DNA of 64,000 nt from Paenibacillus_AB sp036577625 (GTDB lineage Bacteria; Bacillota; Bacilli; Paenibacillales; NBRC-103111): contig NZ_JARBDC010000032.1 of assembly GCF_036577625.1 (NCBI RefSeq), forward strand, positions 106,935 through 170,934, written 5' to 3'. Both the position numbers and the translations under genes were made by a program. The number at the start of each line of letters is the position of its first letter. Position 1 is the first letter of the stretch. Under the pieces are notes generated by a model. The model did no database searches. It was not told where the DNA came from and saw only the letters and a list, made by a program, of their open reading frames with translations. Shown here piece after piece: positions 9,127 through 17,534 of the stretch.

Positions 9127-9789
9127 TCAAGCGTTCAGATCGGGACGCTTTCCTCGTACCAGGTAGACCACGCTCTCGCCGATATTCGTCGCGTGATCGG
9201 CCATCCGCTCCAAATACCGGCTGACGAAGCAAAGCAGCAGCGACTGGTTCACCGTCTTCGGATTTTCGACCATAAAGCTGAACAGCTCGCGCAAAATTTG
9301 GCTGTGCAGCAGGTCGACGTCGTCGTCCATTTTGGCCATCTTGTAGGCGAGATCGACGTTTTCCTGCACGTACGCCTCGATGCTGTCGCGCGTCATCCGC
9401 TGGGCGATTTCGGCCATCCGGGGAATGTCGACGAGCGGCTTGATCAGCGGCTCGCCGCCGATGCGGAGCGTCACCTTGGCGATGTCGACGGCCAGATCGG
9501 CCATCCGCTCGAGGTCGCTCGCCATCCGGAAGGCGATAATGATGCGCCGCAAATCTTTCGCGACCGGCTGCTGCGTCGCGATGAGGCGCGTGCCGATGTC
9601 GTCGATCTGCTCCTCCATCGCGTTGACGCCGGCATCCCGGTCGATCACCTCGCGCGCCAGCTCCAGATTGCCGTCCTTCAGCGATCGGACGGATTTCTCG
9701 ATCGCGCGTTCGACTTGTTCGCCCATCTCGATCAATTGTTTGCGCAGCTCGCCCAGCGACGAATCGAAATGCTGCCGTTTGGTCATCAT
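9127..9789 (-). CDS. phoU: Phosphate signalling protein PhoU
   Basis: A 220-aa protein of two similar three-helix PhoU repeats (for example MEEQIDDIGTRLIATQQPVA and the later RMADHATNIGESVVYLVRGK region), negative regulator linking the Pst transporter to the sensor kinase. Start taken at 9789, where GGGGGA lies 10 nt upstream; an in-frame ATG at 9807 lacks such spacing. It follows pstB by about 18 bp and precedes the EAL gene, a normal position at the end of a pst operon except for that extra gene. Confidence 0.96.
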   Translation of the reverse strand: MMTKRQHFDSSLGELRKQLIEMGEQVERAIEKSVRSLKDGNLELAREVIDRDAGVNAMEEQIDDIGTRLIATQQPVAKDLRRIIIAFRMASDLERMADLAVDIAKVTLRIGGEPLIKPLVDIPRMAEIAQRMTRDSIEAYVQENVDLAYKMAKMDDDVDLLHSQILRELFSFMVENPKTVNQSLLLCFVSRYLERMADHATNIGESVVYLVRGKRPDLNA

Positions 9790-9807
9790 TGGCTTCAGTT
9801 CCCCCAT

Positions 9808-10560
9808 TTACCCGAATCTGCCGGTAATGTAATCTTCCGTGCGCTGATCTTCCGGATTCGAAAACAGCTTGACCGTATCGGCGAATTCGATCACTTCGCC
9901 GTTCAGGAAAAACGCCGTCTGGTTCGAAACGCGCGCCGCCTGCTGCATGTTATGCGTGACGATGACGATCGTGTAGTTGTCCTTCAGCTCCTGGATCAGC
10001 TCTTCGATTTTCAGCGTCGAAATCGGATCGAGCGCCGACGTCGGTTCGTCCATCAGCAAAATTTGCGGATTGACCGCGAGCGCCCGCGCGATGCAAAGAC
10101 GCTGCTGCTGTCCGCCGGACAAGCCGTAGGCGGACTTTTTCAAGTAATCCTTCACTTCGTCCCAAAGCGCGGCGGAACGGAGGCTTTTTTCGACGATGTC
10201 GTCAAGCTCGGCCTTTTTCGTCGTGCCGTGAATGCGCGGCCCGTAGGCGACGTTGTCGTAGATCGACTTCGGAAACGGGTTCGGCTGCTGGAACACCATG
10301 CCGACGTTTTTGCGCAAGCTTTCGACGTTGCCCGACGACTCGTAAATGTCGACGCCGCCGATCGACACCTCGCCTTCGATGCGCACCCCTTTGATCGTAT
10401 CGTTCATCCGGTTCAGCGTGCGCAGCAGCGTCGATTTGCCGCAGCCGGAAGGGCCGATGAAGGCGGTGATCGACTTTTCCTGAATGTCCATGCGAATATT
10501 TTTCAGCGCGTGGAATTCGGAGTAGTACAAGTTCAAGTTCTCGATATGAATAAGCGACAT
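9808..10560 (-). CDS. pstB: Phosphate ABC transporter ATP-binding protein PstB
   Basis: A 250-aa ATPase of the high-affinity phosphate importer. Walker A GPSGCGKST near residue 34, Q-loop VFQQPNPFPKSIYDN, signature LSGGQQQRL, Walker B LLMDEPTSALD and the H-loop VTHNM are intact. The QQPNPFPKSI stretch is characteristic of PstB within the ABC family. It sits 21 bp after pstA in the same operon. Confidence 0.98.
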   Translation of the reverse strand: MSLIHIENLNLYYSEFHALKNIRMDIQEKSITAFIGPSGCGKSTLLRTLNRMNDTIKGVRIEGEVSIGGVDIYESSGNVESLRKNVGMVFQQPNPFPKSIYDNVAYGPRIHGTTKKAELDDIVEKSLRSAALWDEVKDYLKKSAYGLSGGQQQRLCIARALAVNPQILLMDEPTSALDPISTLKIEELIQELKDNYTIVIVTHNMQQAARVSNQTAFFLNGEVIEFADTVKLFSNPEDQRTEDYITGRFG

Positions 10561-10581
10561 GTAGCCGGTCCCCCTCGTCCG

Positions 10582-11442
10582 TTATTTGTCTCCCGACAGC
10601 TTTTTCTGCAGCATGCGGCTCGGAATCGCGATGAGCAGGTTGAAGATGAGCACGACGATCACGAGCAGCGCCGCGCTTCCTTGCGCGATTTCCTTCGCGT
10701 CCGGCGCGAGCGAGCTGCCGCCGACGTACCATAGATGCACCGCGAGCGTTTCCCCCATCGCCATCGGATCGAAGTCCGGGAAAAACCGCGATACCGACGT
10801 TCCGGCGGTATAAATCAAGATGGCCGTCTCCCCGAGCGCGCGGCCCGCCACGAGCGTGATGCCCGTGATCAGTCCGGGCAGGGCGGCGGGAACGAGCACG
10901 CGGCGGATGCCCTGCCATCTCGTCGAGCCGAGAGCGAGGCTGGCCGACCAGTACGAGCTCGGCACGGCGTTCAGCGCTTCTTCCGTCACGCGGACGAGTA
11001 TCGGCAAATTGAGCAGGGCGAGCGTCGCCGCGCCGCCGAGGATGGAAAACTTCCAGCCCATCCAGTTGACGAAGATGAGCGCGCCGAACAAGCCGAATAC
11101 GATCGACGGAACGGACGACAGCGCCTCGACGGAAACGCGCACGAGATCGGTGAATTTATTTTTTTTCGCGTATATCGTCAAATAAATGCCGGCTCCGATG
11201 CCGATCGGCGCGGAGAACAGCATCGACAGCAGCAAAATGTAAAACGAGTTGAACAAATGCGGGCCGACGCCGCCGCCGGCCGTCAGCTCCTGCGGCATCC
11301 CGGTAATGAACTTCCAGGACAGGTGCGGAAGGCCCGGCTTTAAAATTTGGTACAAAAACCAGGCCAATATGGCGATGATCGCGATGCCGATCGCCCAAAA
11401 ATAGACGGTCGCGACCCGGTTCGTCAGTTTGCTCCACTTCAT
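10582..11442 (-). CDS. pstA: Phosphate ABC transporter permease PstA
   Basis: A 286-aa inner-membrane permease with about six TM helices (first at about 12-32). The cytoplasmic EAA-type loop is visible around SASLALGSTRWQGIRRVLVP and the PstA-typical opening VGPHLFNSFYILLLSM is present. Its ATG overlaps the pstC stop by 4 nt (ATGA), indicating translational coupling. Operon pstC-pstA-pstB-phoU-EAL. Confidence 0.97.
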   Translation of the reverse strand: MKWSKLTNRVATVYFWAIGIAIIAILAWFLYQILKPGLPHLSWKFITGMPQELTAGGGVGPHLFNSFYILLLSMLFSAPIGIGAGIYLTIYAKKNKFTDLVRVSVEALSSVPSIVFGLFGALIFVNWMGWKFSILGGAATLALLNLPILVRVTEEALNAVPSSYWSASLALGSTRWQGIRRVLVPAALPGLITGITLVAGRALGETAILIYTAGTSVSRFFPDFDPMAMGETLAVHLWYVGGSSLAPDAKEIAQGSAALLVIVVLIFNLLIAIPSRMLQKKLSGDK

Positions 11443-12377
11443 TTCAGCTCACTCCTTTTCGAAACGACGCGGATGACCAAAATGAGCGACAGCGAGATGA
11501 CCAGCAGCAGCAGCGCCATCAAATAAAGCGCGTTGTTCCAAGTTGTTCCGTAAAACGTATTGGCCATATCTTTCACGATGGCCGTCGTCAGCACGGTCGT
11601 CGAATCGAGCAGCGAGGCGGGAATTTTCGGCGAGTTGCCGATGACCATGAACACCGCCATCGTCTCTCCGATCGCGCGCCCCATCCCGAGAATGACCGCC
11701 GTCATAATGCCCGACCGGGCGGCCGGCAGAAGCACCCGCCAAATCGTCTGCCAGCGCGTGGCGCCGAGCGCCATCGACGCTTCCTCGAGCCGCTTCGGCA
11801 AGGCGCGCAGCGTATCTTCGGAAATCGACATGATCGTCGGCAATATCATGACCGCGAGGATGATCGCCGCCGGCAAAATGCCGTACCCGATCCCGCCGAA
11901 CAGTTTCCCGAGCGCGGGCACGATGATCGTAAGGCCGATCAGCCCGTATACGACGGACGGGATGCCGACGAACAGGTCGGCGGCCGGACGAAGAATTTCG
12001 CGCATCCATTTCGGCGCGATTTTGGCCATAAAAACGGCCCCCGACAACGCGAGCGGGACCGCGAGCGCCACGGACAGCACCGTCAACACGATCGTGCTGT
12101 ACAAAAACGCGAGCGCGCCGAACCGCGGCTGCTCCGATGACGGCGACCAGTCGGTCGACAAAAAAAATTGAGCCGGCGACACGTCCTTGAACGTCAGCGA
12201 CCCTTGATACCCGACGAAGCCGATAATCGAGAAGATGATCAGCGTGACGAGAATCGAGCTGCCGACGAATACGATCCGCATCGCGTCGTCCTTCCACTTT
12301 TGCCGCCGGGTCCAGCGGCTGGCGCCGTCCGGCTTCGCCTGCCGGGCGGCCGCATCCATTTGCATCGTCTTCTGCAT
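11439..12377 (-). CDS. pstC: Phosphate ABC transporter permease PstC
   Basis: A 312-aa permease with six TM helices after a basic N-terminal tail. The EAA-loop segment is EEASMALGATRWQTIWRVLL and the family motif GIPSVVYGLIGL is present. The ATG at 12377 has AGGAGGGGG nine nt upstream, making it better than the in-frame start at 12407. First gene of the operon; unusually pstS does not precede it but lies about 8.7 kb upstream. A PhoP box with -10 lies directly upstream. Confidence 0.97.
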   Translation of the reverse strand: MQKTMQMDAAARQAKPDGASRWTRRQKWKDDAMRIVFVGSSILVTLIIFSIIGFVGYQGSLTFKDVSPAQFFLSTDWSPSSEQPRFGALAFLYSTIVLTVLSVALAVPLALSGAVFMAKIAPKWMREILRPAADLFVGIPSVVYGLIGLTIIVPALGKLFGGIGYGILPAAIILAVMILPTIMSISEDTLRALPKRLEEASMALGATRWQTIWRVLLPAARSGIMTAVILGMGRAIGETMAVFMVIGNSPKIPASLLDSTTVLTTAIVKDMANTFYGTTWNNALYLMALLLLVISLSLILVIRVVSKRSELK

Positions 12378-12406
12378 GAAGTGCCCCCTCCTCGTTTCTA
12401 CCTCCA

Positions 12407-12460
12407 ATCATAGGGGCGGAATGTTTTCACAATATTAATAATTTGTTAAGGCAGTGTAAA
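12407..12460 (-). promoter_or_regulatory. PhoP box and -10 element of pstC
   Basis: Reverse strand hexamers TTTACA (12460-12455), TTAACA (12449-12444), TTAATA (12438-12433) and AAAACA (12427-12422) repeat every 11 bp; nine bp after the last comes TATGAT (12412-12407). This matches the direct-repeat PhoP box of Bacillus and has the same geometry as four other sites in this window. It gives pstCAB-phoU its own phosphate-starvation promoter. Confidence 0.85.
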
Positions 12461-12530
12461 AACGGCGTACAAGCGGCAATCTATAAGGGAAGTCGCGCTG
12501 CCTCGATTCGATCTCGGGACCGCATTACGA

Positions 12531-12592
12531 CTTCGAAGGCGGCCCGTAAACGTTTTGCGCCAGTGCCCGTAGCCTCCCGAGTTTGTGAGGCA
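12531..12592. repeat. Dispersed intergenic repeat, copy A
   Basis: A roughly 50-60 bp stretch opening CTTCGAAGGCGGCCCG resembles 45828-45880, which opens CTTCAAAGGCGGCCCG; 20 of the first 22 bases match and similarity continues through a CCGT...TCCGAGTT part. It sits between the sugar-operon terminator and the pstC promoter. Function unknown. Confidence 0.5.
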
Positions 12593-12607
12593 GGTTCGCG
12601 AAACCGG

Positions 12608-12646
12608 CAAAAAAAATCCGCCGGCCCCGCGAAGGGCAAGCGGATT
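12608..12646 (-). terminator. Intrinsic terminator of the carbohydrate ABC operon
   Basis: Reverse strand AAATCCGC and GCGGATTT form a stem around a GC-rich loop, running into a stretch of eight T, 28 bp after the stop of the last binding-protein gene. It insulates the sugar operon from pstC. Confidence 0.8.
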
Positions 12647-12673
12647 TCGTATTTCGCCGCGGTATTCGGAAAT

Positions 12674-14056
12674 CTATTTCAAGTTGGCCGACCATTTCTC
12701 CGCGCGCGCCTGAAGGTCGTTCAGGAACGTTTGGATGTCCGGCGCGCTGCCCGAAGCGGCTTTGCTTATAAATCCGTTGACGGCCGGCACGATGTCGCTC
12801 ATGAAGAACGGGTTCGCTTCGTCCATCAGCTCGGAATGTCCGACTTCCGCGATTTTCAGCGCCGTCTTCACGAATTTGTCGTTCGCGTCGACGAAGTCGG
12901 CGTTTTTGAGCGTCGGCGTATACGAATAGTTTTGGTACATAAACTTTTGCGTTTCGTAGCCGGCCAAAAACTTCAGCACTTCCCACGCCGCCTTCGGGTC
13001 CTTCGCGTCTTTCGCCATGACGAACGGATCGACGGCGACCCAGCCTTCGCCTTTCGGGCCGATGTTCATTCTCGGCTCGAACCGGTCGAGCAGCGCCTTA
13101 TCCTTCTTCGAGCGGAATTCGCTCATCGTCGAGCCTCCGGTCTGATCGAGGCCGATGGCGATGTTGTTTTTGGCGAGACCGAAGTTTTCCGCCCCCTGCG
13201 CGTTGACGAAGCCGGCCGGCGGCAGCTTGGCCGCTTCCTTCAGCCACTCCATCACCTTCACCATTTCCGGCGTGTTCAGCTTCCACTTGATTCCTTTAAT
13301 GTCCTTCAGGCTGCCTTCCGCGCCTTTCGCCCCGAAGGCGAGCGTAAGAGCCACGAACGTCGAGCCGTTCAGCGAATTGCCGCTCCAGTACAGACCGTAG
13401 TTTTGCTCGCCGGTTTTCGGATTTTTGCCGGTCATTTTTTTCGCTTTGTCCAACACTTCCTGCGGCGTCGGTTTGTCGGACAACGGCTCGACGCCCCAGT
13501 CCTGAAACAGCTTCGTATCGAACACGGTCATCCGCCGCCCGAGCACGGCCGGGATGCCGAACTGCTTCGTGCCGTCGGGGGACCGGGTGCTGTACGAGTT
13601 GTTGAACAGTCCCGACAAATAAATATCCGGCTTGAACGACGTGTCGACCTTGATCAAATCGTCGAGATCGCGCAGCAGCCCTTCCTGATACCATTGCGAA
13701 GCGAAGGCGCCGCCGGTGTACAGCACGTCCACGTCCTTCGACAGCAGCATGGCCGATTGCTTCGCCTTCACGTTTTCCCACGGAATTTCGTACAGCTCGA
13801 GCTTGATGTTCGGATACATTTTGTTGAACGTTCCTTTTAAATATTCGTTCAGCCCGGTCGTTTTGTTGCCGGTCAAGGCGTCGATTCCGTTCTCGAGCTT
13901 CCAGCCGGCGAGCGCCACGCGGACCGTCGCCTTCATATCCGACACCTTCGCGACGTCCCCGCTGTTCGTGTCGGGCGATCCCCCTCCCGAGCAGGCAATG
14001 GTCGTAAACAGCAAACAGACGATCGTCAATACCATCATCGCGTTTCTCATGGGCAT
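12674..14056 (-). CDS. Carbohydrate ABC transporter substrate-binding lipoprotein (first of two in this operon)
   Basis: A 460-aa CUT1-type solute-binding protein. Signal peptide (MPMRNAMMVLTIVCLLFTTI) ends in lipobox TIAC followed by SGGGS, so the mature protein is anchored by lipidated Cys outside the membrane. The body has typical family-1 SBP segments such as DVLYTGGAFASQWYQEGLLR and GWVAVDPFVMAKDAKDPKAA. The start at 14056 has GAGGAG eight nt upstream; the open frame extends further upstream only as a shadow of the permease gene. Last gene of the YesM-YesN-SBP-permease-permease-SBP operon. Sugar not predictable. Confidence 0.92.
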   Translation of the reverse strand: MPMRNAMMVLTIVCLLFTTIACSGGGSPDTNSGDVAKVSDMKATVRVALAGWKLENGIDALTGNKTTGLNEYLKGTFNKMYPNIKLELYEIPWENVKAKQSAMLLSKDVDVLYTGGAFASQWYQEGLLRDLDDLIKVDTSFKPDIYLSGLFNNSYSTRSPDGTKQFGIPAVLGRRMTVFDTKLFQDWGVEPLSDKPTPQEVLDKAKKMTGKNPKTGEQNYGLYWSGNSLNGSTFVALTLAFGAKGAEGSLKDIKGIKWKLNTPEMVKVMEWLKEAAKLPPAGFVNAQGAENFGLAKNNIAIGLDQTGGSTMSEFRSKKDKALLDRFEPRMNIGPKGEGWVAVDPFVMAKDAKDPKAAWEVLKFLAGYETQKFMYQNYSYTPTLKNADFVDANDKFVKTALKIAEVGHSELMDEANPFFMSDIVPAVNGFISKAASGSAPDIQTFLNDLQARAEKWSANLK

Positions 14057-14103
14057 GCATCCGTCTCCTCTCCGAATATGCCGGTATACCGGCAAACGCC
14101 GAA

Positions 14104-14973
14104 TTACTGCTTGATGCCGGTAAGCGCAATGCTCTCGATAATGTAACGCTGCAAAAACAAATAGATGACGACGATCGGGACGAGGCTGACCGCCGTGGCC
14201 GCCATAATGATGGCCGGCTGCTGGTTGATGCCGTTGTTGTAGGTGAACATGGCGAGACCGATCTGGATCGTATACTTCGAAGCCGATTTCAGCACGAGCA
14301 GCGGCCACAGCATTTCGTTCCAAACGCCGAGAAACAGCAGAATCACCATCGTGGCGATAATCGGCGTGCACAGCGGCAAATAAATTTGGCTGAAGACGGT
14401 AAACTCCCGGGCCCCGTCGATGATGCCGGCTTCCCGGAGCGCCGACGGCAGCTGGTCGAAAAACGCCTTGGCCAAAAACGTGCCGAACGCGTAATTGAGG
14501 GCGGGCAAATAAAACGCCCAATAGCTGTCGATCAGGCCGAGCTTGCTGAACAGCAAATATTGCGGCAGCATCGTCATTTCGAACGGAATCATCATCGTGC
14601 TCAAGGCGAGCAGCAGCACGAGCGGGGCCCCCTTGAACCGGATTTTGGACAAGGCGTAGCCGGACAGCAGCGCGGACAACGAGCTGACGACGATGACCCC
14701 GGCGCTGACGAGCGTCGAATTGCCGATATAGCGCATCATTTTAATGTTCGTAAAGGCGACCTCGTACGTGCGGATCGACGGTTCCTCCGGCCACCACTTG
14801 GGCGGGAACGTAATGTTCATCCGCGCCCCCCAGTCGAAGCTCGTCACGAGCATCCACAGAAACGGCACGATCATGACGAAGGAGCCGAGAAACAGGACAA
14901 GCAGCAACACGATTTGGCTCCAGGACCGCTTCGCGCGGAATGCGGGCTGGGCGCCCGCCGCCGCTCCTGCCAC
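14104..14973 (-). CDS. Carbohydrate ABC transporter permease, MalG type
   Basis: A 289-aa permease with six predicted TM helices; the EAA loop reads REAGIIDGAREFTVFSQIYL, the binding site for the ATPase. Start is GTG at 14973 with GGAGGG six nt upstream. It is paired with the MalF-type gene 37 bp upstream. No ATPase gene is in the operon, so it probably uses a shared MsmK/MsmX-type ATPase encoded elsewhere, as known for CUT1 systems of Bacillales. Confidence 0.94.
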   Translation of the reverse strand: MAGAAAGAQPAFRAKRSWSQIVLLLVLFLGSFVMIVPFLWMLVTSFDWGARMNITFPPKWWPEEPSIRTYEVAFTNIKMMRYIGNSTLVSAGVIVVSSLSALLSGYALSKIRFKGAPLVLLLALSTMMIPFEMTMLPQYLLFSKLGLIDSYWAFYLPALNYAFGTFLAKAFFDQLPSALREAGIIDGAREFTVFSQIYLPLCTPIIATMVILLFLGVWNEMLWPLLVLKSASKYTIQIGLAMFTYNNGINQQPAIIMAATAVSLVPIVVIYLFLQRYIIESIALTGIKQ

Positions 14974-15010
14974 ATGAATCCCTCCTTGTTTGTAAGGCTG
15001 TTTTTCCCGT

Positions 15011-15961
15011 TCAATCCATGCTGTTTTTGCGCCGGTTCAGCAGCATCATTACGGCGGTCAGCACCAAAATCATCAAAAACAGCAAATAGGAAGCCGCGGT
15101 CGCGAGTCCCATCTGGCCGGCCAAAAACGCGTTGCGGTAAATGTACAGCACGACGGTCATCAGGCTGCCGCCGGGGTTGCCGGCCGTCCCCCCGATCAGC
15201 CATACGTCCGTGAACCGTTTCATGCTGCCGATCGTTCCCATAACGAGCATAAAGACGAAGATCGGGCGCAAATACGGGATCGTCACGTGCAGCCAGCGGC
15301 GCAGCGCGTTCGCTCCGTCGACCTCGGCCGCCTCGTGCAAATCGCGCGGCACGCTTTGCAAGCCGGCCAAAAAGATGATCGTGTTATAGCCGAGCGCTCC
15401 CCACAGGCTCATCAGCACGATGCTGAACCGCGATACGGACGGATTCGTGAACCAGCCGACAGGCTCGATGCCGAATAAACCGATTACAAAATTAAGCAGC
15501 CCTTCCTTGGACGGATAAAACAAAAACGAAAACAGCAGGCTGGTCGCGACGGCCGAGACGACGTTCGGCAAAAAATAGACCGCCTTGAACACGTTTTTGC
15601 CGAAGTTCCATTTCAGACTGTTGATGAGCGTGGCGAGCACGAACGACAATCCGATGCCGAGCGCGACGGAGAAAACGCCCATAAACAGCGTGTTGCGAAT
15701 CGCCTGCCAAAAAATCGGATCGTGCAGCGCGTACGCGTAGTTGTTCGCGCCTACCCATTTCCCCGACATCTGGTTGCCGACCGTTTGGTGAAAGCTTAAA
15801 TATAAGGCGGCGAACATCGGATAGATGGCGAACGCAAGCACGCCGACGATCAAAGGGGCGCAAAACAAGTAGCCGACCCCGTCCATTTTCGTGAACCATT
15901 TGCCGCGGCGTTCGCGGGGCGCGGACGCGGGCCGCTTCTCGGCGACAAAGCTTTGCGACAA
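15011..15961 (-). CDS. Carbohydrate ABC transporter permease, MalF type
   Basis: A 316-aa permease with about six TM helices (first near residues 32-54); EAA loop HEAAEVDGANALRRWLHVTI. Start is TTG at 15961 with GGAGG seven nt upstream. Located between the upstream binding-protein gene (54-bp gap) and the MalG-type permease. Forms the heterodimeric channel with the latter. Confidence 0.94.
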   Translation of the reverse strand: MSQSFVAEKRPASAPRERRGKWFTKMDGVGYLFCAPLIVGVLAFAIYPMFAALYLSFHQTVGNQMSGKWVGANNYAYALHDPIFWQAIRNTLFMGVFSVALGIGLSFVLATLINSLKWNFGKNVFKAVYFLPNVVSAVATSLLFSFLFYPSKEGLLNFVIGLFGIEPVGWFTNPSVSRFSIVLMSLWGALGYNTIIFLAGLQSVPRDLHEAAEVDGANALRRWLHVTIPYLRPIFVFMLVMGTIGSMKRFTDVWLIGGTAGNPGGSLMTVVLYIYRNAFLAGQMGLATAASYLLFLMILVLTAVMMLLNRRKNSMD

Positions 15962-16015
15962 TTCGTCCCTCCTCCTCTTTCCGGCCGATTGCGGCGGCGC
16001 CCTCGCGGGGCGCCG

Positions 16016-17350
16016 TCAATGCCGCTTCAAGACGCCGCTCATCGCGCGGACCATCCGTTCCGTCGCTTCTTCCGGCGTCTGCTTGCCGTTTAATGTTTTG
16101 TACAGCTCCAGGTTCGCAATCGTGCTGAGCGCCCGGTAATCGTGCGAGAAATAAACGGGAGGCGCCGCCTTCACAAGCTCGACGAACAGGCGGCGGGTGC
16201 GCTGGCCGCCGAAAAACGGCTGCGGCTCGTCGTACATCGGGTGGTCGTAAGCGTCCTGCAGCGAAGGGAAAATATCGCTTGTCCGGTAAATCCGGTTGAT
16301 CGTGTCCGTATTGCCGATCATAAACTCGATGAACGCTTTCGCGGCTTGTTTGTTTTTCGCCTGCCGCGGAATGCCCAGGTACGATCCGCCCGCTTCGGCC
16401 GAACGGATCCCGCCTTCGGTCGCCGCCGGAAGCATGGCCACCCCCCAGTGCCCGGACGTGTCGGGTGCGGACTGTTTGATTCTTCCGCCCATCCAGACGC
16501 CTTGAATGACAGTCGCGACTCCGCCGTTTTTAAGCGCGTTCGCCCACGCCCGGGTCGCGTCTTCCGCATCGAGCGTAATTCCCGCTTCTTTCAGCTTGAC
16601 GATGCGGCGAATCGCCTGAACCGTTTCCGGGCGATCGATCGTCAATCGGCCGTCCACGTCGACGTACAAGCCGCCCTGCTGGGCGAGCATGAATTCGAAC
16701 AGCCGGGCGACGCCGACTCCGGTCGTCATCGACAGCGCGTGCATCGGCACTCCGGTCCGTTCCTTGATGACGCGCCCGATCCGCTCGTAATCGTCCCAGG
16801 TGGCGATCAGCTCCGACACCGCGTCGGGCTCCGACGGCAGGCCGGCCCGGGCGAAGACGTCGCGCCGGTAAAACACGCCGACCGGGGCGGAATCCCACGG
16901 CATCGCGTAATAGCGGCCGTCCTTTACGGCGTCGGGCCATTTCGATTCGACGACTTTTCCGCGATACGGCTTCACCCAATCGGTGATGTCTTCGAGCGCG
17001 CCGGCCTCGATATATTGATCGACGTAGTAGCCGGACAGCGCGGCCACATCGGGCGCCCCTTCGTTGGAGGCATTGGCCAGCAGCAGCTTTTTGTAAGCGT
17101 CGTCATGCGTAAGCATGACGGTGCGTACCGTCACGTCCGGGTACTTTGCGCGAAAGGCGTCAAGCTGCGGCAAAATCGCATTCATCGACTGCTCCCAGCA
17201 CCAAAACACGATTTCGCCGCGAATGTCCGATTCCGCTTGCCTTTCGGCCTCCCGCCCGTTCGGTCCGCGATCGATCGCGGCGGCGCAGCCGGCCAGCAAG
17301 ACGAGCAGCACGATTCCGATTCCGATCCCGACGGAGCCTGTTCGAAGCAT
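16016..17350 (-). CDS. Extracellular solute-binding lipoprotein (second of two in this operon)
   Basis: A 444-aa family-1 binding protein with a clear lipobox (VLLVLLAGCAA), then SBP segments such as IRGEIVFWCWEQSMNAILPQ and YYAMPWDSAPVGVFYRRDVF. It is only distantly like the binding protein at the 3' end of the same operon. ATG at 17350 is preceded by GGGTGGGAA. It is the first transporter gene after the YesN-like regulator. Two binding proteins for one permease pair suggests either two substrates or that one senses for the kinase; this is inference. Confidence 0.92.
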   Translation of the reverse strand: MLRTGSVGIGIGIVLLVLLAGCAAAIDRGPNGREAERQAESDIRGEIVFWCWEQSMNAILPQLDAFRAKYPDVTVRTVMLTHDDAYKKLLLANASNEGAPDVAALSGYYVDQYIEAGALEDITDWVKPYRGKVVESKWPDAVKDGRYYAMPWDSAPVGVFYRRDVFARAGLPSEPDAVSELIATWDDYERIGRVIKERTGVPMHALSMTTGVGVARLFEFMLAQQGGLYVDVDGRLTIDRPETVQAIRRIVKLKEAGITLDAEDATRAWANALKNGGVATVIQGVWMGGRIKQSAPDTSGHWGVAMLPAATEGGIRSAEAGGSYLGIPRQAKNKQAAKAFIEFMIGNTDTINRIYRTSDIFPSLQDAYDHPMYDEPQPFFGGQRTRRLFVELVKAAPPVYFSHDYRALSTIANLELYKTLNGKQTPEEATERMVRAMSGVLKRH

Positions 17351-17442
17351 TTCCCACCCTCTTCGATAATGGATAATAGTGTTGCTACCGGAATTGTATA
17401 ACGGAGGGCGGCGGCGGCCCATGACTTCCGTTCGCAATATTT

Positions 17443-17505
17443 TGCACAATATTCAGATTATTTTCGCCGTGCTTGCCGCGAAAGACGCCCGCGTGCACAA
17501 TATTC
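17443..17505. repeat. Pair of 12-bp direct repeats in front of the binding-protein gene
   Basis: TGCACAATATTC occurs at 17443-17454 and 17494-17505, exactly 51 bp apart (about five helical turns), in the 184-bp gap between the YesN-like regulator and its target-side binding-protein gene. AraC-type regulators often bind two phased sites, so these are candidate operators for the adjacent YesN-like regulator. Confidence 0.4.
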
Positions 17506-17534
17506 GGAACGATGTGGACCATTTTCGGAATCGG

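Noticed and set aside
12674..14521. A 615-aa form of the binding protein at the end of the sugar operon
   Set aside because: The extra N-terminal part overlaps the permease gene in another frame; signal peptide, lipobox and ribosome site define the start at 14056.
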